From: Callipepla californica brunnescens
Taxonomy: Eukaryota > Chordata > Aves > Galliformes > Odontophoridae
Assembly: GCA_023055505.1 (NCBI GenBank)
Contig: JALIRH010000035.1
Span: forward strand, 4,830,382-4,894,381
Reading direction: 5' to 3'
Length of the DNA: 64,000 nt
Each line of letters starts with the position of its first letter. Position 1 is the first letter of the stretch. Below the pieces are notes generated by a model, which was not told the origin of the DNA, ran no database searches, and worked only from the letters and a program-made list of their open reading frames with translations. Positions 13,901 through 23,000 of this stretch are shown piece by piece. Both the position numbers and the translations under genes were made by a program.

Positions 13901-15256
13901 ACACAGCTAGTCCTGCTCCTCAGTGCTTAGTGAAGGGCAGTCAGTAACGCCGGAGTTCACTTCTCATCCCTCAATCAAATACGCTATCCTCACTTGAAAA
14001 AAAAAAGCCTGTTCTTTCTGTTCACAACTCAGTCCACAGCATCACCTTCTTCATCAGAAGACAAAGCAGTGTCTCCACACTCCTCCTTCACTTCCCTCAG
14101 AATCTTCAAGTAGCGCCGATGCGTCCGCCTCTCCCGCTCCTCTGCATCGTACGACGGTGCGATATGCTTTCTCTTCAGGACCATATCAGGGCCTCCTTTC
14201 CTAGCCAACTCCAGCAAGTGCTGGAAAACGAGACACGCACGACGTTAGTTATCTCATTACAGCACCGTGTGGCCAAACCACGTGCAACCTTTGCAGAGTA
14301 TCATCATCAGGGAAGGGGCAGCCGTGCCCCGAAGACACTCACGTTGCGGGAAGCAAGGATCTGCTTGAGCAGCCTGTAGAAGTACTGCTGCTGAGAGCTC
14401 AAGTAGCGTTTGTACTGCGACTTCAGGCACAGCTGCCGGTACTTCACCACCTCAGGATTGAAGTGTCCATCTGCAGCAAAGAGGTAAAAAAAAATCCTTC
14501 AGATTTCATCCAACCCTAGCTGAGGACTTCGCTGTGAAAACACACGAAGCATTACTGCGCTCCCTGACCCCGGAACAGCTTCTGGGCGATGTGCAGTGGA
14601 TTTCCAAAGCGGAAGTTTTCGCCGCTGAACAGCGCAGAGATGATTTTGTTCTGATGCTCACGGTTGTTTTCAGGGAAGTGAGGCAAGAACGTTTTCAGGT
14701 GCTCTTGCTGTGCGTCCGTCAGCACCTCCTGCCACGTGGACAAGCTGACAACTTCGAAGAAGATCTCGGGCTGAAGAAAGGAAACAGCAACGGTGGAAAA
14801 CAATGCATACGCATCTCTAGCAACTTCAGCTCTTTCTGTGGTTAAAGAACACAAGATTATCTCACAGCAAAACAAGAAAGCTGAGGAAATAAATGATGCT
14901 GTTGGAAAGAAAGCTTGAAAGTTTTATTCTCTTCTCAAATGGAACCATAAGACTAAATAAAGAAAATAACAAAGATTTTCTAGGATTACACAAAGTACTG
15001 TCCCATGTCTTTTCAGAACAGTCTGCAACGCTTCCCTTCTACGTTTGCTCTCCCCCAGTGGCAGTTCAGCACGCTGTCTGTCAAGGCTCTGCGAACACAA
15101 GGCATTCCCAGCGCTACTCACATCCTCCAGAAGGTCCTCGGGCAGACTGACTCTGGTCGTGCCCAGCAGGCAGTCCTCCATGATCCGCGCCCCGTTTCCA
15201 TCCCCGCACGGCCCCAGCTCTAAGGGGTCCGTCAGCATGTGATCCAGGGAGTCCAT
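1874..15256 (-). CDS. NFRKB: NFRKB, INO80 complex subunit G (25 coding exons, complete)
   Basis: Nuclear factor related to kappa-B binding protein, a metazoan-specific subunit of the INO80 ATP-dependent chromatin remodeller in the nucleus; in the family its N-terminal DEUBAD domain binds and restrains the deubiquitinase UCHL5/UCH37. The ATG at 15256 gives the family N-terminus MDSLDHMLTD. Order along the protein (1,312 aa; the human protein is about 1,300): DEUBAD near residues 40-155, acidic and Ser-rich linker (SSDEED near 210), basic KKKVKEK stretch near 310, winged-helix domain near 365-490, a second folded block near 525-660, then a long Ser/Thr/Pro/Val-rich disordered tail ending in KQTQDQL. 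All 25 exons have AG acceptors and GT donors and join in frame, and the total is divisible by three. The gene reads away from a CpG-island promoter at 15.8-16.0 kb. A pure (CAG)7 run encodes seven glutamines near residue 830. Identification is by recognised family sequence over the whole length. Confidence 0.97.
2420..2555 (-). CDS. NFRKB: NFRKB coding exon 24
   Basis: Residues 1226-1271, ISGLGRNIILTTMPAGTKL then IAGNKPVSFLTAQQLQQLQQ and QGQATQ. Gln-rich. Acceptor ccttag, donor gtaaag. Confidence 0.94.
3247..3353 (-). CDS. NFRKB: NFRKB coding exon 23
   Basis: Residues 1191-1226, GKLPARITVPLSVISQPVKG then KSVVTAPIIKGNLGA. Acceptor ctctag, donor gtgagt. Too short to stand out as an ORF but clear by family sequence. 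Confidence 0.94.
4049..4834 (-). CDS. NFRKB: NFRKB coding exon 22 (largest, 786 bp)
   Basis: Residues 929-1190, VAITGQLGMKTQPGSG through VPVSTTVVSTSQA. Contains the conserved block NFRIQGKDVLRLPPSSITT and the RIVQGLGVMPPKAGQTITVA segment. No cysteine-rich or enzymatic motif. Both ends fall on codon boundaries. Confidence 0.96.
5279..5497 (-). CDS. NFRKB: NFRKB coding exon 21
   Basis: Residues 856-928, AVMTLPVKAQTSPVQVQRPG through VIQNVAGQNIIKQ. Ser/Thr/Ala-rich tail. Acceptor ctgtag, donor gtgaga. Confidence 0.94.
5779..6067 (-). CDS. NFRKB: NFRKB coding exon 20 (polyQ)
   Basis: Residues 759-855, VLLVSSPTMPQLGTLLSTA through RVPATATQTKVLPQ. Contains seven consecutive glutamines encoded by uninterrupted CAG codons (5842-5862). 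Acceptor ccgtag, donor gtgaga. Confidence 0.94.
5842..5862 (-). repeat. NFRKB: (CAG)7 trinucleotide repeat in NFRKB exon 20
   Basis: Seven uninterrupted CAG codons on the minus strand, flanked by a CCG codon and a CCT codon. Encodes polyglutamine inside the disordered tail. Confidence 0.95.
6160..6380 (-). CDS. NFRKB: NFRKB coding exon 19
   Basis: Residues 686-759, starting KSSNKESSVKALPSS and containing the repetitive TPVTPVTPTAPALPATPI segment. Pro/Thr-rich disordered region. Acceptor ctgcag, donor gtatgc. Confidence 0.94.
6674..6753 (-). CDS. NFRKB: NFRKB coding exon 18
   Basis: Residues 659-685, RIHQAQAAAAKAKKALQQKP then KPPAKV. An Ala/Lys-rich helix leading into the disordered tail. 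Acceptor ttgcag, donor gtaagt. Confidence 0.94.
7227..7350 (-). CDS. NFRKB: NFRKB coding exon 17
   Basis: Residues 618-659, VNAVVSGALDRLHYEKDP then CVKYDIGRKLWIYLHRNRSEEEF. Acceptor tttcag, donor gtaagc. Confidence 0.95.
7637..7743 (-). CDS. NFRKB: NFRKB coding exon 16
   Basis: Residues 582-617, RDAAARLPNGEGTRAEICEL then LKDSQFLAPDVTSAQ. Looks like a second helix-turn-helix-like fold together with exons 15 and 17; that structural reading is inference. Confidence 0.94.
8331..8505 (-). CDS. NFRKB: NFRKB coding exon 15
   Basis: Residues 524-582, beginning ERYRYSQPHKAFTFRMHGF and ending RPAYVTILSL. Highly conserved block after the winged helix. Acceptor ccgcag, donor gtaagg. Confidence 0.95.
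8963..9023 (-). CDS. NFRKB: NFRKB coding exon 14
   Basis: Residues 503-523, RTDYVVRPSTGVEKRVFQEQ. Acceptor tttcag, donor gtaaaa. Confidence 0.94.
9472..9515 (-). CDS. NFRKB: NFRKB coding exon 13 (44-bp micro-exon)
   Basis: Residues 489-503, ENEDSSDATTPIPRV. Only 44 bp, bounded by a gatag acceptor and a gtaagt donor. The intron between it and exon 12 is only 87 bp. Confidence 0.93.
9603..9682 (-). CDS. NFRKB: NFRKB coding exon 12 (winged helix end)
   Basis: Residues 462-488, SCQDHEKELAALFQLW then LETKDQTFFK. Acceptor gactag, donor gtgagt. Confidence 0.94.
10467..10532 (-). CDS. NFRKB: NFRKB coding exon 11 (winged helix)
   Basis: Residues 440-461, VPSSFSPFVEFKEKTQQWKL plus LG. Acceptor ttgcag, donor gtaact. 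Confidence 0.95.
11368..11494 (-). CDS. NFRKB: NFRKB coding exon 10 (winged helix)
   Basis: Residues 398-440, LEDKVIDWQSSPASALNNW then FSFASNWSELVLPALQYLAGDSR. Core of the winged-helix domain. Acceptor ttgcag, donor gtaaga. Confidence 0.95.
11899..12007 (-). CDS. NFRKB: NFRKB coding exon 9 (winged helix start)
   Basis: Residues 361-397, PLEEMKPCLGVNEISSSFF then FLLLEMLCLEGPASLSV. First helices of the NFRKB winged-helix domain. Confidence 0.94.
12151..12331 (-). CDS. NFRKB: NFRKB coding exon 8
   Basis: Residues 301-361. Contains the strongly basic segment KKKVKEKDDKKKKK, a possible nuclear-localisation signal, and an acidic SEVEDLADS stretch, ending in SVKEE. Acceptor ctaaag, donor gtaagt. 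Confidence 0.94.
12768..12852 (-). CDS. NFRKB: NFRKB coding exon 7
   Basis: Residues 273-301, DHPDLVTTDITLEDIM then TRVNAGRKGSLA. Acceptor cgtag, donor gtcagt. Confidence 0.93.
13175..13248 (-). CDS. NFRKB: NFRKB coding exon 6
   Basis: Residues 248-272, DRIELGESDLKMMLRKH then REKRKYQP. A short, basic helix-prone exon. Acceptor ttgcag, donor gtaaga. Confidence 0.93.
13757..13858 (-). CDS. NFRKB: NFRKB coding exon 5
   Basis: Residues 214-248, DLSSWPPSSPVRCPSPP through TMDMKTA. A Pro/Ser-rich disordered linker. The frame is fixed by the 2-base continuation of the GAT codon from exon 4. Confidence 0.92.
14046..14220 (-). CDS. NFRKB: NFRKB coding exon 4
   Basis: Residues 156-214, HLLELARKGG through VKEECGDTALSSDEE. 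A charged, Arg/Lys-rich linker followed by an acidic Ser motif. Acceptor ttccag, donor gtgatg. Confidence 0.94.
14343..14470 (-). CDS. NFRKB: NFRKB coding exon 3 (DEUBAD end)
   Basis: Residues 113-155, DGHFNPEVVKYRQLCLKSQ through KQILASRN. Completes the DEUBAD region. Acceptor ctgcag, donor gtgagt. Confidence 0.95.
14569..14770 (-). CDS. NFRKB: NFRKB coding exon 2 (DEUBAD)
   Basis: Residues 46-113, beginning PEIFFEVVSLSTWQEVL and ending KLFR plus one base. It forms the first helices of the DEUBAD module that contacts UCHL5 in the known complex. Acceptor cttcag, donor gtcagg. Confidence 0.95.
15122..15256 (-). CDS. NFRKB: NFRKB coding exon 1
   Basis: Carries the start codon and residues 1-45 (MDSLDHMLTD ... 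PEDLLED). The donor is GAT|gtgagt. The exon probably begins at 15273 after an ...ttcag acceptor, so 17 nt of leader precede the ATG. Confidence 0.95.
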
Positions 15257-15822
15257 TCTTCTCTTTCCAGCTCCTGAACAACAGCAGCAAATCCCTCAGC
15301 ACCGCCACCGCTACCCATCCAGATCCCCAGCCCAGCTACATCCCACAGACAGCACCTGAGGAGACAGCTGTTTAAACACGCTATGTGATTGCTCCAAGAG
15401 ACCACAGGGAAGCACACAAAAAGGACATTCAAGCACAACACGCACTGTGCCGACCCAGGAGTGCTTTTCCAGAGGGCCTGCACTACCAGCGAGCACAGCT
15501 GATGCCCTCACACAGCTGCCGTTATAGCAGGGTGATACAACCGAGACGAAGAGGCCTCCCACAAGCTCTGCTCGGGGCCCCGCACACAGAACGTGGAAGC
15601 AGCCGCATTATCAGCTCGGTTTGAAAAAAAATAAGTAAATAAATGAAGTAAGACAGGGCAGACGTGGCTGTTTCGCACTGAACCGCCCCGGTTTCCCGCC
15701 GCGCTGCGCTGAGGGGCAGCACCGCCGCGCTCCCGCCTACGGGCACTCGGGGTGGGGGTGCTTCGGCAGGCCGCCTACCCCGCACCGAAGACCGCTCCCC
15801 CGAGCCCGGGCCGCCTCCTCAC

Positions 15823-15925
15823 CTCAGCGGAGCCCGCACAGCTTTCTCCGCGGGCGGTAACGCGGCGGGGCCGCCCCTCCGAGCAGCGCCCGGCCCGACG
15901 GCAACGGCCCCTCACGGCACACCGG
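15823..15925 (-). other. NFRKB: NFRKB non-coding first exon (predicted)
   Basis: A consensus donor CCGCTGAG|gtgagg on the minus strand at 15823/15822 lies in the CpG island about 550 bp upstream of the acceptor before the start-codon exon. The 5' boundary is uncertain; I place it just downstream of the ETS/NRF1 cluster. Confidence 0.6.
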
Positions 15926-15928
15926 AAG
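15922..15928 (+). promoter_or_regulatory. ETS/GABPA-type site
   Basis: CCGGAAG core in the NFRKB promoter, a typical ETS-family element of TATA-less CpG promoters. Assigned from motif only. Confidence 0.55.
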
Positions 15929-15943
15929 GCGGCCGCCGCTCCA

Positions 15944-15955
15944 GGCGCATGCGCC
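15944..15955. promoter_or_regulatory. NRF1 palindrome 1
   Basis: GGCGCATGCGCC, a perfect palindrome matching the NRF1 half-site pair (GCGCATGCGC). Confidence 0.65.
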
Positions 15956-15968
15956 GGGGCACGGCTAC

Positions 15969-15980
15969 TGCGCATGCGCA
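15969..15980. promoter_or_regulatory. NRF1 palindrome 2
   Basis: TGCGCATGCGCA, a consensus-perfect NRF1 palindrome, 25 bp (centre to centre) from the first one. Two such sites strongly mark this as the active NFRKB promoter. Confidence 0.7.
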
Positions 15981-16000
15981 GCGCTGCACTGCGAGCCGAC

Positions 16001-16500
16001 CCACGCAGGGCCGTACAGGGCCACACAGGGCTACACAGGGCTATACAGGGCCGTACAGGGCTACACAGGGCTATACAGGGCCGTACAGGGCCATACAGGG
16101 CTACACAGGGCCATACAGAGCCGTACAGGGCTACACAGGGCCGTACTGGGCCGTACTGGGCCACACAGGGCCATACAGAGCCACACAAGGCTGTACAGGG
16201 CTACACAGGGCCATACTGGGCCACACAGGGCCATATAGGGCTACACAGGGCCATACAGGGCTGTACTGGGCCACACAGGGCTACACAGGGCCAAACAGGG
16301 CCACACAGGGCCATACAGAGCCACACAGGGCTACATAGGGCCATACAGGGCCACATAGGGCCATACAGGGCCACATAGGGCCATACAGGGCCACACAGGG
16401 CCACGCAGGGCCATACCGGGCCATACAGGGCCACACAGGGCCATACCGGGCCACGCAGGGCCATACAGGGCCATACTGGGCCACACACGGCCATACAGGG
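16001..16500. repeat. 10-bp minisatellite, 50 units, no indels
   Basis: Fifty consecutive decamers with consensus CYRYACAGGG, each exactly 10 bp, so the array keeps perfect register from 16001 to 16500. Substitutions are mostly C/T and A/G transitions at positions 2-4, plus a few changes in the CAGGG part. Units starting CTA or CCG cluster in the first half and units starting CCA dominate the second. A 20-bp higher-order pair (CCATACAGGG CCACATAGGG) recurs near 16341-16390. It lies between the NFRKB promoter and the PRDM10 poly(A) site. The long ORFs it creates on both strands are repeat artefacts. Confidence 0.97.
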
Positions 16501-16611
16501 CTGGGGGTGATGCTTCTTGTGCCCCCACCCCCCCCCCTTCCCTGTTTACTTAACTAAATGATCATGAAAAGCCACCGTAGGGGCAGCCCCACAGAGACCA
16601 CAGCCCTTTTT
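16501..16611. other. Spacer between minisatellite and PRDM10 3' end
   Basis: About 110 bp with a C-rich tract (16525-16540) and an A/T run. It contains the probable cleavage and termination zone of PRDM10. No gene seen. Confidence 0.5.
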
Positions 16612-16631
16612 TTAAAAAAAAAAAAAAAAAA

Positions 16632-16637
16632 TTTATT
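16632..16637 (-). terminator. PRDM10: PRDM10 distal poly(A) signal
   Basis: AATAAA on the minus strand, immediately followed by an 18-nt T run and then A7. It is the last canonical signal downstream of the PRDM10 stop codon before the NFRKB promoter, so it probably ends the long 3' UTR. Confidence 0.65.
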
Positions 16638-19089
16638 GAGTTCGTTTTTACATCTGCCAGGTAGCACGAGACCATTGACACTCTTAACAGTCACCGAATG
16701 GACAATGAACGGAACACGTTTAAATAACGGCGGGCACGGCACTGTGGGACACAGCAGAGCCCCATGCCCGGCACCAAGCAGTCACAGAGGGGTCGGTTCA
16801 GAGGGGGGGTGGGTTTTTTTGGGGGGTAGCGGAGAACAAAAGACAACAGAATCTGACCCAAAACACCTACACAGAACAGCACGAGCCCGAGCAGAGCCCA
16901 TGGCAATTCCCATCCTTGTGCTGCAGAGTTACGCTCCAGGAGGACATTATTTTAAGAGACAGATCTGCAGGGTGGCTCTGGTTAAAAAAACAACTATAAA
17001 TCCTATGTCTTCTGCACTGCAGAAGTCAGAAAAAAACCCATGCCAACTGCTGCCTTTGTCTTCTGTTTAGTGGCAACCGTGCTGCAGCACTGTGCAGCTT
17101 CCCCCCCACACTCTGGGAAGTCACTGCACTTAGTTACTTCGGAAGGAAAATTCACAATACTTGATCTCCAGACACGCTTCTCCCTCCACAAGGCATCAGT
17201 CTGACTGAGGACACGATGAGTCACATAATGCTGGTGTCAAGCTGATGGCTTGAGCACACTGCTATTGCTGTGGGACAGAGCAGAAACTGCAGTGAGGAAG
17301 GTATGAGTTCATTCAGTAAGGAAGGTATGAGTTCAAAGGTGCTGTTTTACTGTTGCTGTCTGGAATGCTTCTCACCTTTCAGCTTTAAAATACTGGTACA
17401 AGAGCAAGCAGCCTCATTCTGTGACCTTCCCCAACAAAGTGGAATAAAGCAAAGCATGGTTCGTTTGTTTTTTAATTTCACAGTTCAAAAATCATTAAAG
17501 ACAAAGCTTGATCGCCTCTAAAGACTTCAGAGCTTTCAGGCTTCAGAAATGCTCCTGTAGAGCTGTATCCATTTGTAGTTATCTCACTTCCAGGTCTTCT
17601 GCTTTCCTACTGCTCGTACCACGTCTGACTTGTGTGATTAATACAGCAGTCTGAAGGCAGACCCTTCCCTAGAAAAGGACACTGTCAGGCAAAGCCAATA
17701 CAAAGAGCTTCTTTCTCTCGTGTTCTCCCATACAAACATTGCCCGTTACTCAGAAAGTGCTCAGCAACGTGATTTCAGATGAATTAAGGGGAATTACAGC
17801 TGCTTGGCTGCACTGCTGAAGTAGATGAGCTCCCAGATCCACCCAACCAAAAGACTCATCACTGCCCTTGACTAAATGGGGGCTCAGGTCTTCAATAAAT
17901 TACCACTCTCATTAATGCCCCAACTATTAGTTAATGCCCCACTACAGTGGCTTCAATAAGAGAAGTGAAATCCCAGGCACAAATTAATCTACACTTTGGC
18001 AAATCACTTCAAAGCTACCTTGAAACTGGCCAGTTTTTTTAATCAGGGTTTCTCATCATGCACAGTCACTATTTCCACGCCATATTAACAGATATGTTAT
18101 TTACCAAGGGAATACATGCTACAAGGCTTTGCCAGCAAGTAACAAGACATCCTCTTTCCTAGTCTGAGTGTTGAGTTCTCTCAAGCCTAAGAGCTTTACC
18201 TCCGGAAGGTCTGACACCACAACCTGCATACATGCAGTAACACTGCTCACATGATTCAGCTCTGTCTCAATCTGTAGAATTACAGCAGGGTTCCAGATCT
18301 GCACTCAATGCAGCATACGAGAAAACATCAAAAACAGAGACCCTCTCTTAGTTCTTCTGGGCTTTCTCGAGGGCCGTTAAGACAGAACTACTTTGCTTTC
18401 AGTTCTATAAATAAACTTATCCTGTTATGCACTGACATTCTGGGATGAGGTTTCAAGCAGAATGAATGAACGTTCAGACATACACAGTACAGCCCACCAA
18501 CAGTATGTGGAGTTGGAATCACACTCTTGCAAATACCAAAGAGCATTAAATAACCGACTGTGAAGGAGAATTATGTAAGAAAAAAATACACTGCCTTAAA
18601 AGAAAAAATAAAATAAAACACTTTCCCTTTCTCCTGGTCCCTAAACATAACGTGAGTTCCATACACAGACCAGGCTGAGCAAAGCAGACAGCTCTTGCAG
18701 ATGGCTTTCTGTGTCCTGTAACAAGTGGTCCACTGGTGCTTTTCTTGTGTTTCCTGAGTCCAAGGCTGGCCACTTTAAGAAACTGTCCAAAGGAATTAAT
18801 GTATTGTTAACAAGGTGTTTGGAAAACCAGCAGAACCAAACTCTTCAGTCAGTCGTCGAGAGAAGGATACGTCCACTTTGAGGTGGCAACAGAGATGACT
18901 ACCCTGCATTTTCAGAAGGTGCACTTCTATAGCCCATTTCTCCTGGCAGATCTATTAGAGATCACAGCAGAAGCTGCCATGCAGGCTAAGGTCAGCCTCT
19001 CATGGGCAAAAAGGCATTTTTCCCTGCAAATTCCAGAGGGGAAAAAAAGATAACAGTGGCTCCATACTACTGTTACGTGCTGCTATTGT

Positions 19090-19095
19090 TTTATT
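19090..19095 (-). terminator. PRDM10: PRDM10 proximal poly(A) signal (candidate)
   Basis: AATAAA on the minus strand about 700 nt after the stop codon. If used, it would give a short 3' UTR isoform. Confidence 0.4.
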
Positions 19096-19801
19096 CCAAA
19101 CATAAGACTCCACTTTTCCTTTTTCTGGAACTGCTTGGTAAAGTAGGATAGGGGAGACAGCATGTAAACAGTTTGAGGATTGGAAAAACAATAATTTAAT
19201 GGACTGCTTCTGCACGTCGTCACAGCTTCACTGCCATATCCATCCCCACACACACGTGCTAAGAGTCACCACTTCACTGCTGCTCTTCTTCTCCAGGAAG
19301 TCTGCTCACAAGCATATATTCCCTTTCACCTCAGCTGCTGAAACAAAGACAGAAAAAGTTCTGCCATACTCCAGCGATTTATGTTAACGTCCTCTTGTTT
19401 TAAGCTCTTATTACAAATATACATACAACAGCCTGCCAGTCAGCCTTCAGATGGGCAAGCTGTTCCCTTACAGTTGAAATAGTAGATGGTTACCAGAGAC
19501 ACTTCTCAGAAGGAAAATATTAGGGTCAGCAGACATGCCAAAAAAGTCCAGGGCAAGCAGAGGTTTCATCTCTCCTCCTGTCCTTTTTGTTAAAAGCTGC
19601 ATAAAATGGCATCCCAGAAGGATTGTGAGGGTAATTCTTCATGGTCACTGAGGACTTAAACCCTCTTAAAGCATTAACAAGAGCTCCATGATGTTAGCTG
19701 AAGTGAGCATATTCTTTAAAACACATGAGCTCCAGGATACCCACACGTTTGGGCTTTTGGAGGAGATGAAAAATACAAGCAAGTGACACTGCAATGCTTC
19801 T

Positions 19802-20038
19802 TCATTCGTGTTCTGCTGGGAAAGTTCTTGGTTTAGTGATGTGCACTTCACTGCCCCCGTTCCCATTGGTGGTTGTAGTGATTATGTACTGGGTTGTTTG
19901 CTGCTGAGTACTCGTTTGAGATTCCAACGTATCAGTGTGGGTTGGTGGCTGGGAAACACCAACCTGTACCTCACCGGAGAGCGAAGAGTTTTGTTTGACC
20001 TCCAGATCAGGCTGGCCTTCAGATATCACATAGTGAGT
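19802..20038 (-). CDS. PRDM10: PRDM10 coding exon 22 (terminal)
   Basis: Residues 1126-1203, [19 protein letters not shown] through [20 protein letters not shown] then RTFPAEHE and TGA. As I recall the human protein ends at or near HITKP, so the last eight residues look like a lineage extension. Confidence 0.94.
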   Translation of the reverse strand, partial: THYVISEGQPDLEVKQNSSLSGEVQVGVSQPPTHTDTLESQTSTQQQTTQYIITTTTNGNGGSEVHITKPRTFPAEHE

Positions 20039-23000
20039 CTGCGCGAAGAACATAAAAGTAAGTAGCTTTGTCTTCTACAGTTCCTGTCCTAATTAACTCT
20101 AACCTTCCTGCTGCTGTGCTGAATGACATTTTGGCATAAATAAGGAACCTTGAAGATGTCCTGTTTTTAAACTTAGTTTCAAGACCTATGTAACAAAACA
20201 GACTTTGTTTTGAAGTATGTTGGGCTACTTTGGTCCATACACAAACAGTTGAACTATTTATACAGTTAACTCTACATTAGAGATTAAGACAGCAATTCTA
20301 ACTACTCTGAAGGTTTCTTCTCCATACGTTGAGCCAAATTCCCACTTCTAATGTCTGATATGTCAGTGTAGTACAACTGCTTCAACTCCTTCAGTAAGAC
20401 TGCTTACTAGATAAATGAGAACTACTATTTCACCAGCAGGTAACAGAGTGAGAAATGTTCCAGGAACTATTCTGTAAGCACAGAAAACTGTTTGTTCTTA
20501 ACACGAGGAAATACGATGCTACTTCATAAAACAAAAAGACATTGTTTCCCTTAGGCAGATGAGATCACTTCTTGCCTTTTGTAACCTGAAGTCTGTATTA
20601 GTAGTTTTGAACATCAGCTTTTTCTTTTTTCCTTAACCTACAGTAACAAATTTTAGTTGCCTTACCTATAAGTTCTGCCCCATATAGAAACTCACTACAA
20701 TTGCTACAGAAAGCTAATGCCCCTCCAGACAACGCAGTATAGAGCTGTCCAGGTGTGTGGCCCAGAGATCATTTTGGTATCCACTTAACCTCTAAACACA
20801 TTCAGCATGACATTATTCTCGATATAACAACACCATTATTTTTTCCTTACCTGAGTAACTGCTTTCACTTGCCCTGTGTTGACAGTGGTGACGGGTGTTC
20901 CTACAGCTGTCTCTGTGATGACATATTGGCCTTGAGGAATGGTCATCATCTGAATCTCAGATGCTAGAAGATTGAAAAAGGAGAATCAAGATCTGCAAAC
21001 CCAAAGACCCCCTTGAAAAGTGATAATGTCTTGTATCAGTAACAAGAGTAGCTATTAAGGATTTGGTGTTACAGAAGTACAACTCACATCCTGTTATCAC
21101 CCAAGAAATTATACAATTAGCACCCAGCAGCCAAGGACTTGAGAAATGATTTCACATCTTTGATTTTTTTTTTCCAAGGATCCATTCAAGTATGAACAAG
21201 CTGCTACCCAATACATGGATTCTTACTGAATGTGAGATCCTTGGCTGAAGGAGCCCAGTTCACCTGTCCAAATCCTGTACCAGGTAATTATGTACACACA
21301 GTAACAAAAGCTAACAACTACTTTCATTTGTCTAAGATAATCCTTACAATTAACATGCTCTAAAAATGTTATTCCAGAACAGAGTAGTCTCACTCACTAG
21401 CCAAGCTTCCAGCTACAGCTGACACTTACAGTAACTCCGAAACGAGTTCCACGTGCTGGGAAGATACGTGTGCTGGACTGAAGATCCTTGCTGCTGCTGG
21501 AGGGCTTGGTTCTGTGTAGGTGTGGCTGTCTGCATCTGCGAGGGGCTGAGTTCCTGCTGTGATTGTTGTGAGGAGGGACTCAGAGGCTGACCCCCAACCT
21601 AGGAAAAAAAAAGAATCAAGCAGACTGCGTACCTCTGCACTATTATCAACACAGCCTCCTTTATCAAGGAAGGAAAATGGAGGTTTCTATAGCATTTTGA
21701 GCACAAGAAGTACAATGTTTTCCTCCATCTCCCCCACCTTGCATCTTGCATAGGGCCTGAGGAAATGGCACAGCTCAGGGAGGTTCAGACTGGATATTAG
21801 GGAAAGGTTCTTCACTGAGATGGCCGTCTGGAACCAAGCCCTAAGGAGGATGATGATCTCAAAGATGTTCACATGGCAGTTCTTCCATGTGTGGTCCTTT
21901 AACTGGTGTGCAAAAGTAGTAGGCTATCTGTGCAGGGAAGAGAGAAATACCTGTGATGATGATGGAGCTGCAGACGATGGCTCTGTGACCTGGATGTGCT
22001 GCACCTGGATGGCATGCTGGGTATATGTCTGGGGGTCATGAAGCTGTCCAACATCCACTGTGGAGTGCTGAGACTGGTGAGGTGAGGTAGCCTAGGAAGA
22101 AAAATCATAGCAGAGGTATATACTTCAAATTCTCTGCTGAAACAGACACAGACTTTTCTCACTTTATTAGAACGAATCTCCCAGTATTTACAGCCCCAAG
22201 AAAGCACAGGCTCCATATTAAGAGTCAAAAAGCATACCAAAGTCCAGCAGGTTACACACCTGGGCCACTTGAACAACCTGCAGCTGAATGTGCTGAGGCT
22301 GCTGCAAGCCAGTTGTGGACTGGGACACAGGGATGTACTGGATCCGCTGGTAGTCTCCCTGGGGAGTTCGATAGTCTGTTGTGAGGGTCTGGGATAGCTC
22401 CGTCATCGCTTGAGTCAGTAGGTCTGTTGTCTGAGCAGGCAGAAAGAGACAGTCAGAACATCCGAGGAGAACAATCACAGTGAAAATCCATGAGATGTGG
22501 ATTCCTGAACAAATCAGGCATCTTTGGAAGTATTACATAGACTCAGCAGCACATGTCTGAGGGAAATGGAGCAGAGGAAAAGGTAAATCCTTACAGCTCC
22601 AGGAAGAAATGCACAATTCCTGGTCAAGCAAAAATACAGCACAGATTCACAAACAGAAATGACCTTTAGTAATGTCCTAAGACATGCTTTAAAACGATGT
22701 CTGCCAGAAATACTAAGAAACACCATCACTACTAGCAGGGGGCTCCTATTCTGTTTGCTTCCCTCCAGTGATCTGATTTCATGTCTTGAATCCTTACCAC
22801 AACAGTCTCTCCGGTAGTGCTGTCAGTGGTCAGGACTGCAGGAGTGGAACTGATGACAGCTGTCGCCAGTGGGGCATGTATAGTGTTAGGGAGCTGAGCA
22901 AACTCTGGGTGCTTCTTGCGAATGTGTTGTACCATCTTTGTCTACAGAAAGATGCAGAAGAATATTAGAAAAACGTCTGGCAACTCAGGCTTAAGGTCAA

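Larger units (their letters stand above)
2000..15121 (-). other. NFRKB: NFRKB introns
   Basis: The 24 introns between coding exons range from 87 to 835 bp; the longest are 10533-11367, 9683-10466, 3354-4048 and 2556-3246. A further intron, probably 15274-15822, splits the leader. I saw no RNA gene, mobile element or second gene inside them. The plus-strand ORFs here are antisense shadows. Confidence 0.7.
15640..15990. promoter_or_regulatory. NFRKB: NFRKB CpG-island promoter
   Basis: A GC- and CpG-rich block with ETS and NRF1 sites and no TATA box at a plausible spacing. It sits directly upstream of the NFRKB leader exon donor and is followed abruptly by the 10-bp minisatellite at 16001. Confidence 0.8.
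16612..19801 (-). other. PRDM10: PRDM10 3' UTR
   Basis: About 3.2 kb between the PRDM10 stop codon and the distal AATAAA. No introns or coding exons were recognised in it. Small direct repeats occur, for example AAGGTATGAGTTCA twice around 17298-17335 and TTAATGCCCC twice around 17912-17941. Confidence 0.65.

Noticed and set aside
15752..16378. 208-codon plus-strand ORF and several minus-strand ORFs with GHTGPHRATQG-like repeats
   Set aside because: They are translations of the 10-bp minisatellite; a 10-bp unit without stops keeps frames open on both strands. No start context, splice structure or conservation argument supports a protein.
17294..17941. Short direct repeats in the PRDM10 3' UTR
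   Set aside because: Only two copies each of 10-14 bp; too short to interpret as a functional or mobile repeat.
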